Assembly: GCF_030817355.1 (NCBI RefSeq)
Contig: NZ_JAUSZH010000001.1
Span: 1-64,000, forward strand
Length of the DNA: 64,000 nucleotides
Direction: 5' to 3'
Origin: Streptomyces sp. V1I1
GTDB lineage: Bacteria; Actinomycetota; Actinomycetes; Streptomycetales; Streptomycetaceae
In this document: in pieces, positions 8,940-18,255 of the stretch
How the letters are laid out: every line of letters starts with the position of its first letter
Position numbering within the stretch: the stretch's first letter is position 1
Program-made: the position numbers and the translations under genes
Notes under the pieces: model-generated
What the model was told of the DNA's origin: nothing
The model's database searches: none
The model's input: only the letters and a program-made list of their open reading frames with translations

Positions 8940-10528
8940 AGCTTGTTCTTTATCTTCGAGACGCGTGGAGTTCGGCGAGGGTCTCGGCGCGTTTGACGGT
9001 CTTGCCGACGTCGTAGCGGGGTGCCCGGTGTTTGTTCTTGGCTCCGGGTGGCCGACCGGGGCCGGTGCCGTTGGGTTTGGGAACACGGGCCGGGCAGAGG
9101 ATGTGAGCGCGGATGTTCCTGAACCCCCGGCGGACCCGGGCCGGGGTCAGCTGGTTGGGCAAGGCTGGTTTCTCCCAGGGGCGGCGGAGGTCCTGGGCGA
9201 GAGGGCGGGCTAGCCTCAGCTGGGCAAGAGCTGCGACAAGGATCCAGATCCAGCGGTCCGCTGCCTCGGGAATGCGGACCTTCGGGGTGGTCCAGCCGAG
9301 GGTCTGCTTTACGAAGCGAAATGTGTGCTCCAGATCGAAGCGGCGCAGGAACACCTGCCAGCAACGGTCGACGTCAGCGAGGCTGGCACCGGTCTTCGAG
9401 GACCACAGCCACACCGGCGGCGCCTCGCGCTCCTTCGAGAGGTGCTCGACCTTCAGTCGGATCAATGTGCCCTCGACCAGGGGTAGTTCGCCCTGGTGGT
9501 CGAGCCAGGCCGAGCGATGAGTCAGGCGCGGGTGGACCCGGTCCCAGGCCTGTGTCTGGGCCTTGCCGTAGTTCGTGGTGTCCGTGATCGTCGTGATCGT
9601 AGGCTCCGGCCAGGTGTCCGGCTTGGCGAAGCGGAACTCCTTGCCGTGCTTGGGCGGACGCCCGCCCTTGGGGTCGTAGACCCGCGGCGGCTTCGGCAGC
9701 CGCATGACCCGGTCGGAACGGATCGGGCCGACCACCTCGACGGGCAGGTCGCGAAGGACCCAGGCCAGGCGCGTGATGTCGTATCCGGCATCACCGACGA
9801 TCACAATGTCCGGCTGGCCCGGCGTCCACTGGCCGGCAGCGACGAGCCGCTCGACCACGGCCCGCAGCTGGGCGGCGGTCACGGCGGTGGCGTCGTCGAC
9901 GGGTCCGAGCCGGACGACGTCCAGGACGGTGGTCCAGGAGGTGCGGCCGGGCTCCAGCACGGCCACGAAGGAGTACGGCCAACCCGGGATGAACTGCGAC
10001 GCGCTCTTCGCGCGGCCGTAGACGTGGCAGAACAGCCGATCCTTCGAGCATGGCGCATCCGAGCGCAACCATGGCGACACATCGACGGCCAGGACGAGCC
10101 GACCGTCCGGGAAACGCGGCAGCGGCAGTCCCGCGAGCACCGCCCGCAGCCGTCCGACATCGATCCGGCCGCGGTTGAGCCCGCCGTACAACGCCCCGTG
10201 CCCACGCCGGTGTTCGGGCAGGAGCGTCAGGTCGACGGGCGACTTCACCGGGCCGTCGGCACACAGCACCGCGTCGGTGAGCTCAAACAGTTCATCGCGC
10301 CGAGCGGTCAGACACGCATAGAACTTGCCCCTGAAGCGTGACGCTTGCGCGAACGCCTCCCGCCGGGGCCCGGATAAGAGCAGACTCATGTCCACGGCCT
10401 TCGTGCTGATCAGATGCCTTACTCAACACGGCACACGATCGCGCGAAGGCCGCTCACATAGCCGGTGAACTGCGAAAACCTGCCTCAAGTTCGAAGCCCG
10501 TTCGAGGCTCGAAGATAAAGAACAAGCT
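8940..10528 (-). mobile_element. Insertion sequence A of a tandem pair
   Basis: Bounded by AGCTTGTTCTTTATC at 8940-8954 and its exact inverse at 10514-10528. It contains one intact DDE transposase. The element abuts its relative at 10530. Confidence 0.75.
8950..10389 (-). CDS. DDE transposase (NF041680-type), copy A
   Basis: About 479 residues, intact. Aspartates that could be catalytic are in GRLVLAVDVSPWLR and IVIVGDAGYDITRL, and a glutamate is in RRFDLEHTFRFVKQTLGW. A GGRPPKHGKEFRFA motif and a C-terminal basic tail (GPGRPPGAKNKHRAP) are shared with copy B. The start was placed at MSLLLSG to match MSLLHHD in the neighbouring copy; a GTG at 10395 is the alternative. The family name is from memory and not verified. 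The stop codon lies inside the left terminal repeat. Confidence 0.75.
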   Translation of the reverse strand: MSLLLSGPRREAFAQASRFRGKFYACLTARRDELFELTDAVLCADGPVKSPVDLTLLPEHRRGHGALYGGLNRGRIDVGRLRAVLAGLPLPRFPDGRLVLAVDVSPWLRSDAPCSKDRLFCHVYGRAKSASQFIPGWPYSFVAVLEPGRTSWTTVLDVVRLGPVDDATAVTAAQLRAVVERLVAAGQWTPGQPDIVIVGDAGYDITRLAWVLRDLPVEVVGPIRSDRVMRLPKPPRVYDPKGGRPPKHGKEFRFAKPDTWPEPTITTITDTTNYGKAQTQAWDRVHPRLTHRSAWLDHQGELPLVEGTLIRLKVEHLSKEREAPPVWLWSSKTGASLADVDRCWQVFLRRFDLEHTFRFVKQTLGWTTPKVRIPEAADRWIWILVAALAQLRLARPLAQDLRRPWEKPALPNQLTPARVRRGFRNIRAHILCPARVPKPNGTGPGRPPGAKNKHRAPRYDVGKTVKRAETLAELHASRR

Positions 10529-10544
10529 CAGCTTGTTCTTTATC
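10514..10544. repeat. Perfect palindrome at the junction of two ISs
   Basis: GATAAAGAACAAGCT, a single C, then AGCTTGTTCTTTATC: the right end of element A and the left end of element B meet with one base between them. The result is a 15-bp perfect inverted repeat. An end-to-end junction like this resembles IS circle or dimer junctions. Confidence 0.8.
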
Positions 10545-12128
10545 CTCCGGCCCGGGAGCGTTCCTTGATGCCCTCGGGCCGTTTGACGGTTTTGCCGACG
10601 TCGTGACGGGGTGCCGGGTGCCGGTTCTTCGAGCCGGGAGGACGGCCAGGTCCCGGCCGGGATGGTTTCGGCGCTCGGGCGGGACAGGTCAAGTGTGGGC
10701 GGAGGTTCCTGAACCCGCGGCGGACTCTGGCGGGGGTGAGGCGGCCGGGCTCGGCGGGTCGCTCCCAGGGGCGGCGGAGGTCGGCGGCGGCCTCGCGGAC
10801 GAGACGGAGTTGGGTGTGCGCCGCGATGATCAGCCAGGTCCAGCGGTCCGCGGCCTCGGGGGTGCGGAGCTTCGGGCGGGTCCAGCCGAGGGTCTGTTTG
10901 ATCATGCGGAAGGTATGTTCCAGGTCGAAGCGTCGCAGGAACGCCTGCCAGCGGATCTCGACTTCGGCGGCGGTCAGGCCGGTGGCCGAAGACCACAGCC
11001 AGAGCGGCAGCGGGTCGTTGCCGCCGGGCAGGCGGTCGACCTGGAGGCGGATCAACGTGCCCTCGATGACGGGGAGTTCACCGGTGTGGTCGATCCACGC
11101 CGATCGGGTGGTCAGCCGGGGGTGGATGCGGTCCCAGGCCATCGCGCGGGCGGTGCCGTACCGGTCGGTGACCTGCGTGGTGGCCGCGTCCGGCTCGCCC
11201 CAGGTCTCCGGTTTGGCGAAGCGGAACTCCTTGCCGTGCTTGGGCGGACGGCCGCCCTGCGGTGGCGAGATCCACGGGACCGGGACCGGCCTGCGCATCA
11301 CCCGGTCCGTGCGCATCCGCCCGAGGACCTCCACCGGCAGCCCGTGCAGGAGGTGGGCCATGCGCGGGGCGTCGTATCCAGCGTCGAAGACGATCAGGAT
11401 GTCGCGGTCGCCGATGCGCCACCGGCCCATGTCGATGAGGTCCTCGACCACCCTGCGGACCTGCGTGGCAGTAGCCTCGGCGACGTCGTCGGCAGGGCCG
11501 GGACGGACGGCGTCCAGGAGCTGGCACCATGACGTCCGGCCCGATTCCAGGGCGGCGACGAAGGAGTAGGGCCAGCCGGGCACGAACTGGTCGGAGGACC
11601 GGCCGCTGCGGCCGTAGACGTGGCAGAACAAGCGATCCGGACTGGTGGGTGCGTCCGGGCGGAGCCAGTTCGTGACGTCCACGGCCAGCACCAGGCGCCC
11701 GTCGGCGGCCTCGGGTTGCGGCAAGCCGGCCAGCACCTGCCGCAACCGCGGCACGTCCACGCTCCCGCAGTTCAGCGCGTCGTACATCGCGCCGTGTCCA
11801 CGCCGGTGCCCGGCCACCAGCGTCAGGTCTACCGGCGCGGTCACCGGCCCGTCCGCACACAGCAGCGCGCCCGCCAGTTCGAACAACTCGTCCCCGCGCC
11901 CGGTCAGGCAGTCGAAGAAATCGTCCCGGAAGCGTGACGCCACCGTGAACGGATCCCGCCCGACATCGTGATGCAGCAAACTCATCCCCCCACGGCCTTC
12001 GTTGCTGGTCAAGTGCCTCTTTGGTCGGAGCACAGGATCAGACGAAGGCCGTGTTCACGTCCCCGGAATCCTCGTACGAGCGATCACGTTCGGGACGTCG
12101 TTCGAGGTCAGACCATAAAGAACAAGCT
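10530..12128 (-). mobile_element. Insertion sequence B of a tandem pair
   Basis: Left end AGCTTGTTCTTTATC at 10530-10544, right end inverse ATAAAGAACAAGCT at 12115-12128. It carries one transposase related to, but clearly diverged from, that of element A, so the pair is not a recent duplication of one copy. Confidence 0.75.
10540..11985 (-). CDS. DDE transposase (NF041680-type), copy B
   Basis: About 481 residues. It is collinear with copy A throughout: FRDDFFDCLTGRGDELFELA, GRLVLAVDVTNWLR, DRLFCHVYGRSG, LIVFDAGYDAPRMAHLL, GGRPPKHGKEFRFAKP and RRFDLEHTFRMIKQTLGW. The start was set at MSLLHHD by comparison with copy A; an upstream start at 12033 would add residues with no counterpart. The stop lies in the left repeat, as in copy A. 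Confidence 0.75.
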   Translation of the reverse strand: MSLLHHDVGRDPFTVASRFRDDFFDCLTGRGDELFELAGALLCADGPVTAPVDLTLVAGHRRGHGAMYDALNCGSVDVPRLRQVLAGLPQPEAADGRLVLAVDVTNWLRPDAPTSPDRLFCHVYGRSGRSSDQFVPGWPYSFVAALESGRTSWCQLLDAVRPGPADDVAEATATQVRRVVEDLIDMGRWRIGDRDILIVFDAGYDAPRMAHLLHGLPVEVLGRMRTDRVMRRPVPVPWISPPQGGRPPKHGKEFRFAKPETWGEPDAATTQVTDRYGTARAMAWDRIHPRLTTRSAWIDHTGELPVIEGTLIRLQVDRLPGGNDPLPLWLWSSATGLTAAEVEIRWQAFLRRFDLEHTFRMIKQTLGWTRPKLRTPEAADRWTWLIIAAHTQLRLVREAAADLRRPWERPAEPGRLTPARVRRGFRNLRPHLTCPARAPKPSRPGPGRPPGSKNRHPAPRHDVGKTVKRPEGIKERSRAGG

Positions 12129-12356
12129 CAGAGCGTGTTTCCAAACCCCCACCTGCGCACCGGACGCCGCTGCGCCCGCCGTCTTGTCAGCGCGGGCAAT
12201 GCGAACGGAGAGCGCTGCGATCCGTTCTGTCCGACGGGTGGGCGTTGACCCGCCTCCCCGATCGGTGCTTTCCCTCGCGTAGGGGCACCGAGGTGCGGCT
12301 AGGTCTGCTGTACTAGCTGGACGGCGACAGCAGGGTGCGTGGGGACGGGGGGACGC

Positions 12357-13286
12357 ATGTCGAGAGTGCCGGCGATGGTCTGGTTTCAGGGTGACTCGGA
12401 CAATCATGTTCGATGGTCGCGGGATGAGCGTCAGTTTGGGCTGGTGTTCCAGTGGCCGGGAGTTCATGTACTAGACGATCGCCGCGCCAGCAGCCCGCCG
12501 TCCATCGCGCGCGTCGGGCACACCACCTACATGGCGTGGAAAGGCGCCAACGACGACAAGCACATCTACTGGTCGACGCTGTCGGGCTACAGCGGACCAT
12601 TGAGCGACCACCCAGCCACCTGGTCACCGCAGCAATCGGCGCACTGGCTCCAGACAGACACGTTTCCGACCTTGTCGCCATGGAATGGTCGGCTGTTGAT
12701 GTACTGGAAGCGGTACAGCACCAACCCCGATCCGTACTCCAATGACCGGAGGATGGTCTGGTCCGAGCTGGTCGACGGCCAGTGGACCAGTCCGACGGAG
12801 TTCGACACCGTATTTCGCGGTGTAGAGGGCGTCGCAGCGGCTGTACACCAAGGGCGTCGCTACCTGGCGTGGCGGGGCAGGGGCACCGACACCCGTATTC
12901 ACTGGCACTGGTTCGACGGTGGGCACGCGCAAGACGGGGCGATCGCCGACGACCAGCACACGAACGCGCTGCCTTCCCTGGTATCCGACGGCACCACGCT
13001 CCACATGGCATGGCGCAACACCGACGATGACCACATCAGCTGGTCAACGCTGACAGGCCCTCCCGAGGCCCCCAGGTGGCGGCCGCGGCAAGTGCTCAAC
13101 GACCGGCGGACAGCGGGCAGTCCGACGCTGGGAGCCTCTGATCCAGGGTCCGTGATTATGGTGTGGGCGGGCGCGGCAGGCGACTCCGCCGTGTGGTGGT
13201 CGCGCTTCACCAACGGGCAGTGGGGGCAACAGTACGCATGCACCGATCGGCACCTCGACAGCCCGATGAGAGTCGGACTGCTCTAA
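12357..13286 (+). CDS. Beta-propeller lectin-like repeat protein
   Basis: About 309 residues built from repeats of roughly 45-55 residues that share W/Y-x-A-W-x-G-x-x-D-D-x-x-I-x-W-S cores: TTYMAWKGANDDKHIYWSTL, RYLAWRGRGTDTRIHWHWF, LHMAWRNTDDDHISWSTLTG and VIMVWAGAAGDSAVWWSRF. The pattern matches the blades of sugar-binding or sialidase-like propellers. There is no signal peptide and no catalytic motif that I can see. The start at 12357 follows a G-rich run; an ATG at 12339 is upstream. Sugar binding is an inference from the repeat style. Confidence 0.55.
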   Translation: MSRVPAMVWFQGDSDNHVRWSRDERQFGLVFQWPGVHVLDDRRASSPPSIARVGHTTYMAWKGANDDKHIYWSTLSGYSGPLSDHPATWSPQQSAHWLQTDTFPTLSPWNGRLLMYWKRYSTNPDPYSNDRRMVWSELVDGQWTSPTEFDTVFRGVEGVAAAVHQGRRYLAWRGRGTDTRIHWHWFDGGHAQDGAIADDQHTNALPSLVSDGTTLHMAWRNTDDDHISWSTLTGPPEAPRWRPRQVLNDRRTAGSPTLGASDPGSVIMVWAGAAGDSAVWWSRFTNGQWGQQYACTDRHLDSPMRVGLL

Positions 13287-13289
13287 CTG

Positions 13290-13570
13290 AACGTTTCCGC
13301 CCGCGCCTCCAGGCCCGGGTCCGGTACTTCCCGCCGCAGTAGCGGGCGTTCGAGCATCGGTCGACACCGGCCACCCAGCGGGCTCCGCACTCCGGACACT
13401 CCCGCTCACCCTAACCGCGCTGCGCGGCCACCAGGCGCCGCTTCGGCTGGCGGTTCATCCGCCACTGCCTGGCACGACACGCTGCCGAGCAGTACAAGGC
13501 ATTGGACCGCACTCCGCAACCTCTCGCCGCAGCCAGGGCACCAACGTCCGGCGTCCTCGGGCACCCCATC
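13290..13570 (-). pseudogene. Zinc-finger protein remnant
   Basis: On the minus strand two related cysteine modules can be read, but in different frames. The first combines WCPGCGERLRS with LYCSAACRARQWRMNRQPKR. The second is CPECGARWVAGVDRCSNARY followed by CGGKYRTRAWRRGRKR. A stop and frame changes separate the pieces. It probably was a small C-x2-C protein with two zinc-binding modules, located just downstream of the recombinase. Confidence 0.4.
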
Positions 13571-13618
13571 AAGCTACGGCGCCCAGGCTACTCAGAATCC
13601 GGGGTCGCAAACAGGCAC

Positions 13619-14221
13619 TCAGGGTTTCGTGACCGTGGTCTTCTTGGGTTGGCGGGGGACGGTTTTGTTCTGGTCGAGGTGCCCGTACACCGTCGTCCGG
13701 GGTACGCCGAACATGTCGGCGATCTGCTGGACGGTCTTCTCCCGCTCGTCGTAGAGCCGTTGGGCGAGTGCAGCCTGGTCCTCGGTGAGGCGTGGCCGGC
13801 GCCCGCCGACCCGGCCGCGGGCCCGTGCGGAGGCGAGTCCGTCGTTGGTGTTCGCCACAATCAGCTCGCGCTGGAGCTCTGCCAGTACGGACAGCATCCC
13901 GAACATCGCCCGGCCCTCCATGGTGGCGGTGTCGATGCCCTGCTCGATGACGTGCAGCCCGATGCCGCGCTCACGCAGTTCGGCGCCGAGCGTCACCAGG
14001 TGCAGCACGGAGCGTGAGAGCCGGTCGAGCCGGGTGACCTTCAGCGTGTCGCCCTCGCGCAGCAGCTGCATGACGAGGTCGAGCTTTGGGCGGGACGCCT
14101 TCGCGCCGCTGGCGACGTCGACGTGGATGTTGTCGCGGTCGACACCGTGGCGGAGGAGTGCGTCGATCTGATGATCGGGGTTCTGGTCGGCCGTCGATGT
14201 GCGGCAGTAGCCGATGAGCAT
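13619..14221 (-). CDS. Serine recombinase (resolvase/invertase family)
   Basis: 200 residues, complete. The catalytic domain opens with MLIGYCRTSTADQNPDHQ, where the serine of RTSTADQN is the expected nucleophile; the LDRLSRSVLHLVTLGAEL block and RGIGLHVIEQGIDT follow. The C-terminal helix-turn-helix is EKTVQQIADMFGVPRTTVYG. Length and layout match small Tn3-type resolvases and invertases. It likely resolves cointegrates of the neighbouring Tn3-type transposon, whose transposase remnant lies at 15.3-16.7 kb. Confidence 0.88.
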   Translation of the reverse strand: MLIGYCRTSTADQNPDHQIDALLRHGVDRDNIHVDVASGAKASRPKLDLVMQLLREGDTLKVTRLDRLSRSVLHLVTLGAELRERGIGLHVIEQGIDTATMEGRAMFGMLSVLAELQRELIVANTNDGLASARARGRVGGRRPRLTEDQAALAQRLYDEREKTVQQIADMFGVPRTTVYGHLDQNKTVPRQPKKTTVTKP

Positions 14222-14345
14222 TGTCGGAAACTATCCGAAGGGCCGTTCTCCGACGTTGATTTCCGACGCGAGTTGCCGACAGTGTCCACCTGCGGGTTCG
14301 TGATCACGGGTGCGAGTGTCGGCAGACGTTCGTTTGCCGACACTC
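14222..14345. promoter_or_regulatory. Putative res site / recombinase promoter region
   Basis: Upstream of the recombinase start lie several copies of TGTCGG or TCCGAC/GCCGAC. The clearest is a perfect inverted repeat, GAGTGTCGGCA at 14314-14324 and TGCCGACACTC at 14335-14345, with 10 bases between. Resolvases normally bind several such repeats next to their own gene. Confidence 0.5.
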
Positions 14346-14436
14346 GACGAGGCGGTTGATCCAGCAGATGCCCCCGCGGCGGCCGGGGCCCGCCACAAGC
14401 GCACCCGGCTCTCCCGCCCGCAGACCAACTGAGTCA

Positions 14437-15045
14437 TCAGGTGTAGGCGTAGACGGGGATCGCGAAGTTGAAGCCAGCTGCAGAATGTCCGCCTCCAGTC
14501 GGGCAGACACCCTTGAAGTACGGCCTGCCGTTCAGGCCGTCGTAGCCGTCGTAGAAAAGCATGTAGCAGCCATCCACGCCGGGCTTCCCGCAGAACCTCC
14601 ACTTCGCTTGGGTTCCTGCGGGCTCACCGATGTCATGAGGCAGGATGTAGTTCGCGTTTTGATTGAGCGAGGTGTTCTCATGGCTCCCGCCCAGCGAACA
14701 AACGCCGTCCGGGTTGTAGCCCTCGAAGTACAGGGCTCGGCACTTGCCGCAGTTCCGCCAGTCCGGCTGGTCGTTAGGCGTCCAGTAACTGTTGTAGGGC
14801 AGCTGAAACGTCCAGCCTTGGACGACATGCGCCCCACCTGCTGGGCAGCCTTGGTTTACCGGCCATACGTACACCATGCACGCGCACCGGTTGCAGTACC
14901 GCCAGTTCGCCTGCAGGTTGCTCGTCCATGCGTGGGCTGGCTGGGCGGATAACACTGAACCGGCTACAGCAGCCGCCCCCAGACCCACCCCCTTGGCCAG
15001 AACCGATCGTCGGGTCACCATCCCGCCGTCACCAGGCTTTTCCAC
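14437..15045 (-). CDS. Tat-exported Cys/Trp-rich repeat protein, function unknown
   Basis: 202 residues. The N-terminus has a twin-arginine signal (VTRRSVLAKGVGLGAAAVAG) with a likely cleavage after AHA near residue 38. The mature part has three repeats of the form W-R-x-C-x-x-C or similar, then aromatic residues and a CPxGGxH ending: NWRYCNRCACMVY with CPAGGAH, DWRNCGKCRALYF with CSLGGSH, KWRFCGKPGVDGCYMLFYDG with CPTGGGH. The cysteines could form disulphides or bind metal. The GTG start follows GAGGAGAGC. I know no assigned function. Confidence 0.65.
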   Translation of the reverse strand: MEKPGDGGMVTRRSVLAKGVGLGAAAVAGSVLSAQPAHAWTSNLQANWRYCNRCACMVYVWPVNQGCPAGGAHVVQGWTFQLPYNSYWTPNDQPDWRNCGKCRALYFEGYNPDGVCSLGGSHENTSLNQNANYILPHDIGEPAGTQAKWRFCGKPGVDGCYMLFYDGYDGLNGRPYFKGVCPTGGGHSAAGFNFAIPVYAYT

Positions 15046-15304
15046 GTGACTGCTCTCCTCGCTGCCCAGTCCCCATCAGAAGCCATCGCGTGCGATGCCG
15101 TCGGCACTCCGGCCGACGGATTCCGGCACATGCTCAATCGGCAAGGTAGCGCCGCCCGCCGTGTCACGCAGCGTCATTGAGAGAACACGCCTCCGTATCG
15201 AGGTCAGTTCCGCATGGTGTCGCGGTCGACAGCCCACTCGTGGACGTAGGTGTGCTGGATGCTGCCCCCACATGCAGCTCGGCGTCGACGGAATGGGGGC
15301 GGTT

Positions 15305-16680
15305 TCACCGCTTCTCCATGGCTGGGTGTTCGGCGTCGTCCGCCGGTGTGCGAGGTCCGGGCACGCGGGCCACGGCGAGCTCCAAGCGGCTGTCCATATC
15401 AAGGTTCACTTCCCCGTACGGACGTACGTGGGACCAGAACAGCGAGGTCAGGCCGCGCCGGTCGGCGGGCGTGAGGATGTCGGCCCACTCCGGTTCGTCC
15501 AGGACGTTCTGGAGCATCAGGGTGTTCACATACACCAGGGCCGATTGCAGAATCCGCAGGCACAGCACGAACATCTCCTGCTCGTCGCGCCGGTTGGACG
15601 CGATCTCCCCGCCTTTGCCGTAGGCGATCACGGAGTTCGCGCCGTTGGAGGACTCCATCACGTTCAGGCCCTCCTCGATCTCCCGCTGGAGGTCCCGCAG
15701 CCGCAGGTAGCGGGCCACGAAGATGGTCTTCTGCGCGCGGCCGACCTCCAGCATCGCCGCGTAGGTGGGGTGGGAGGCGTTGCGGGTGAAGCGCCGCAGG
15801 ATCGCCTCGGTGGACGCGGTACGGGTCCGGATCGCGGTTGCGTACTTGATCATCTGGTCGTACTGCTGGGCGATGAGTTCCCAGCGGATCGGGCGGGTCA
15901 GCGCCGGGGTGAGCTGCGGATAGGCGTCCGCCTCGCCGACCACCGGCCGGTACAGCTTGACCTTGTTGATCCGCTTGATCCGCGGCAGAAGGTCGAAGTT
16001 CAGCAGCCGGGTGATGCCGAACCCGATCTCCGACTGGCCATGGCTGTCTGTGTAGTTGGCTTCGACGTCCATGGTGGTGCCGTGCCGCATCGCGCCCTCG
16101 ATCATCGCGGCGACCTCGGATGCGGTGCAGTTGATCAGCTGGGAGTGGATGGCCAGAGACTTCTTCTCCACGTGCCAGTAGATGAGCACCCCGCGGCCGC
16201 CGTAGCGCGAGTGCCACTCGGCGAACAGGTTCTGGTCGTAGGCGCGCACATGGGTGGAATCGGAGGCGACCGCGGTCGAGCCCTGGCCCCACAACTCGGT
16301 GCTGCGGGCCGCAAAGGTGGCATTCGCGATCTGGACAGCGATGGCGCGTGCGGCCTCCGCCGACAGATACCGACGCCGCACGTACCGCAGTTCGTCCTCG
16401 GTGTGCCCGTGACCGCCGGACGCCACGGCCTTGATCCCGGTGTTCGTTCCGTACGCGCAGATGACCAGCAACAGGCGCTCCGCCAGCACCTCCGGCGAGA
16501 GGCTGCCGCCGCCGGAGACGGAAGTGACCGCGTCCAGGCAGCCGGTCCGCAGCACCGCCTCCTTCAGCATGTCGACGAGCGGCACGACGCCCCATCGGCG
16601 CTGTACCTCGCTCTTGATCCGGCGCAGGTTGCGCGGCTCGGGCTGGGCCTCGGCCGCCGTGAGCCGGATCGCCCCGGTCT
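15305..16680 (-). pseudogene. Tn3-family transposase TnpA, N-terminal half missing
   Basis: About 460 residues corresponding to the C-terminal half of a normal enzyme of nearly 1000 residues. Visible blocks are NLRRIKSEVQRRWG, AYGTNTGIKAV, TAVASDSTHVRAYDQNLF (first aspartate region), RYGGRGVLIYWHVE, TMDVEANYTDSHGQSEIGFG (second aspartate) and AYGKGGEIASNRRDEQEMFV (glutamate region). The frame extends without a start codon upstream of 16585 and matches the family up to about 16675, where similarity ends. The Tn3 unit is therefore truncated and unlikely to be autonomous. Confidence 0.8.
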
Positions 16681-16736
16681 GCCCCGGTCGGCGCGGCGGT
16701 TGTGTGTGCCGTGTTGCGCGAGTTCCCCTGAGTGAG

Positions 16737-17559
16737 TCTCTTTGCGCTTTTCGGGGTCCCGATGGTCCGGTGCTGGTGGGCTGCCGTCAGTGGGGGCCGG
16801 GCGGGCAGCAGGATGTTCGAGCGGGCGAGTACCCCAACGGGAGCCACTGTGCCTGTGTGTTCGCCCGCCGTGCCGCACAGTTCTCCCAGGGGTGCAACGG
16901 CGCGGTGCCCATGCCGTGCGTGCGCATGGAGGAAACCGGCGGAGACGTGAACGGCCACGCAGGCACCCACGGCCATTGTCCAGGCCAGGTCCAAGGGTGT
17001 ATTCCCCACGGCTCGTCAGCCGGAGTGCAAGCCTGCGCGCACCATACTTTTCGGTGTCCTGGAAGCGGGACCCTGATCTCGGGGACGCCCCCTGGCGCTG
17101 CTCGCCGCGGCGCGTGCGCCTGCCGGGAACGGCAGGCGTCGCGGAACGGTGTCCCAAGCCGGCGTCAGCGGCGTGGGCACCATGCGTGCCCGGGACGGAG
17201 GCGAGCACTTGATTGGACATCAGGAGTTGCCCTCGGCTTCGCGGGATCATTTTTCGTCGAACCCGCGGCTGTCGGCGGTCAGCCACTCAGAGTGCGCAAG
17301 GATGCGCACTTCGCCGAGCGGGATCTGTAGTGCCAGCGGAACACGGGAGCGGTGGCTCCCCCACGTTTTCTCCCGTGCTGAAGGCCTGGCTCCCCTCCGT
17401 CGGGAACCGGGCCTTCTGGTCTTTCCGCTCGCGGGTGTCGTGCCCGCCCTCTTCGCGGCCCGCTCCCATTTTTCGGGTGCGTGGATTGCGGGGTGGGGGT
17501 ACTCGAACTGACGGGCTCGCTCTGCGGGCCGGGTTTCCTTGCCGATCAAGGGTGGAGCA
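16737..17559. other. Long stretch without a supported gene
   Basis: About 820 bases between the truncated Tn3 transposase and the CBS gene. The open frames here lack domains and good starts. The last 60 bases presumably carry the CBS gene promoter, but I see no clear -35/-10 pair. Confidence 0.35.
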
Positions 17560-17979
17560 ATGGCTCAGCAAGTCCGCGAGATCATGACGGGAACTCCCGC
17601 CGCGGTGGGACCGCAGACGTCAGTGACCGAGGTCGCCCGGCGGATGCGTGAGGAAGACATCGGGGCGGTCCTCGTCGTGGAGGACGAACAACTGCGCGGC
17701 CTGGTCACCGACCGGGACCTGGTGGTGCGCGTCCTTGCCGACGGGAAGAACATCGAAGACACCACCGTGTCGGCGGCCTGCAGCGCCGACCCGGTCGCCG
17801 TCTCCCCCGACGACGACATCGACCGCGCCGTGCAGCTGATGAGACAACGGGCAGTACGCCGGCTGCCGGTCCTCGACAACGGGCGCCCGGTGGGCATCAT
17901 CTCCCTCGGCGACCTGGCCATCGAACGGGACCCCGACTCGACGCTGGGCGACATCAGCTCGGCCGAACCCAACCAGTAA
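17560..17979 (+). CDS. Tandem CBS-domain protein
   Basis: 139 residues from the ATG at 17560, preceded by GGTGGAG. Two CBS modules are clear: REIMTGTPAAVGPQTSVTEV to LVTDRDLVVRVLADG, and ADPVAVSPDDDIDRAVQLM to VGIISLGDLAIERD. Stand-alone CBS pairs bind adenine nucleotides and act as sensors; in Streptomyces they are common near stress genes. It is followed by a strong terminator and stands alone. Confidence 0.85.
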   Translation: MAQQVREIMTGTPAAVGPQTSVTEVARRMREEDIGAVLVVEDEQLRGLVTDRDLVVRVLADGKNIEDTTVSAACSADPVAVSPDDDIDRAVQLMRQRAVRRLPVLDNGRPVGIISLGDLAIERDPDSTLGDISSAEPNQ

Positions 17980-18163
17980 AACGCCTGGGGCGCCGTGGCG
18001 TGCCCATCTCCCGGACAACCCGGCCGCCGCTGTCCAGGCGGCGCGGACGGCGGCGATCGCGTGATTGTTCAGGTCATCTTGATCGTGGCTGACGGGTTTC
18101 GTCCCAGTGGGCTGGGGGACCCGTGGAGGTGCGGCTGAGCGGCCGCGCGGTGAGGGTGCGGGA

Positions 18164-18200
18164 GCTCGGGCACGGAGGACGGCGGACTCCGTGCCCGAGC
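18164..18200. terminator. Strong hairpin between convergent genes
   Basis: GCTCGGGCACGGAG at 18164-18177 and CTCCGTGCCCGAGC at 18187-18200 form a perfect 14-bp stem with a 9-base loop. It lies between the CBS gene (plus) and the RhoGDI-like gene (minus), so it probably ends transcription from both sides. Confidence 0.7.
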
Positions 18201-18255
18201 CTGTGACCGGCAAAGCGCTCACCGCGCATTGGCAGTTTGCCTCCGTAGTTGCTGT

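Noticed and set aside
15399..17009. 536-residue minus-strand ORF
   Set aside because: It overlaps the Tn3 transposase in another frame and is made of Arg/Pro/Gly-rich sequence typical of shadows in GC-rich DNA.
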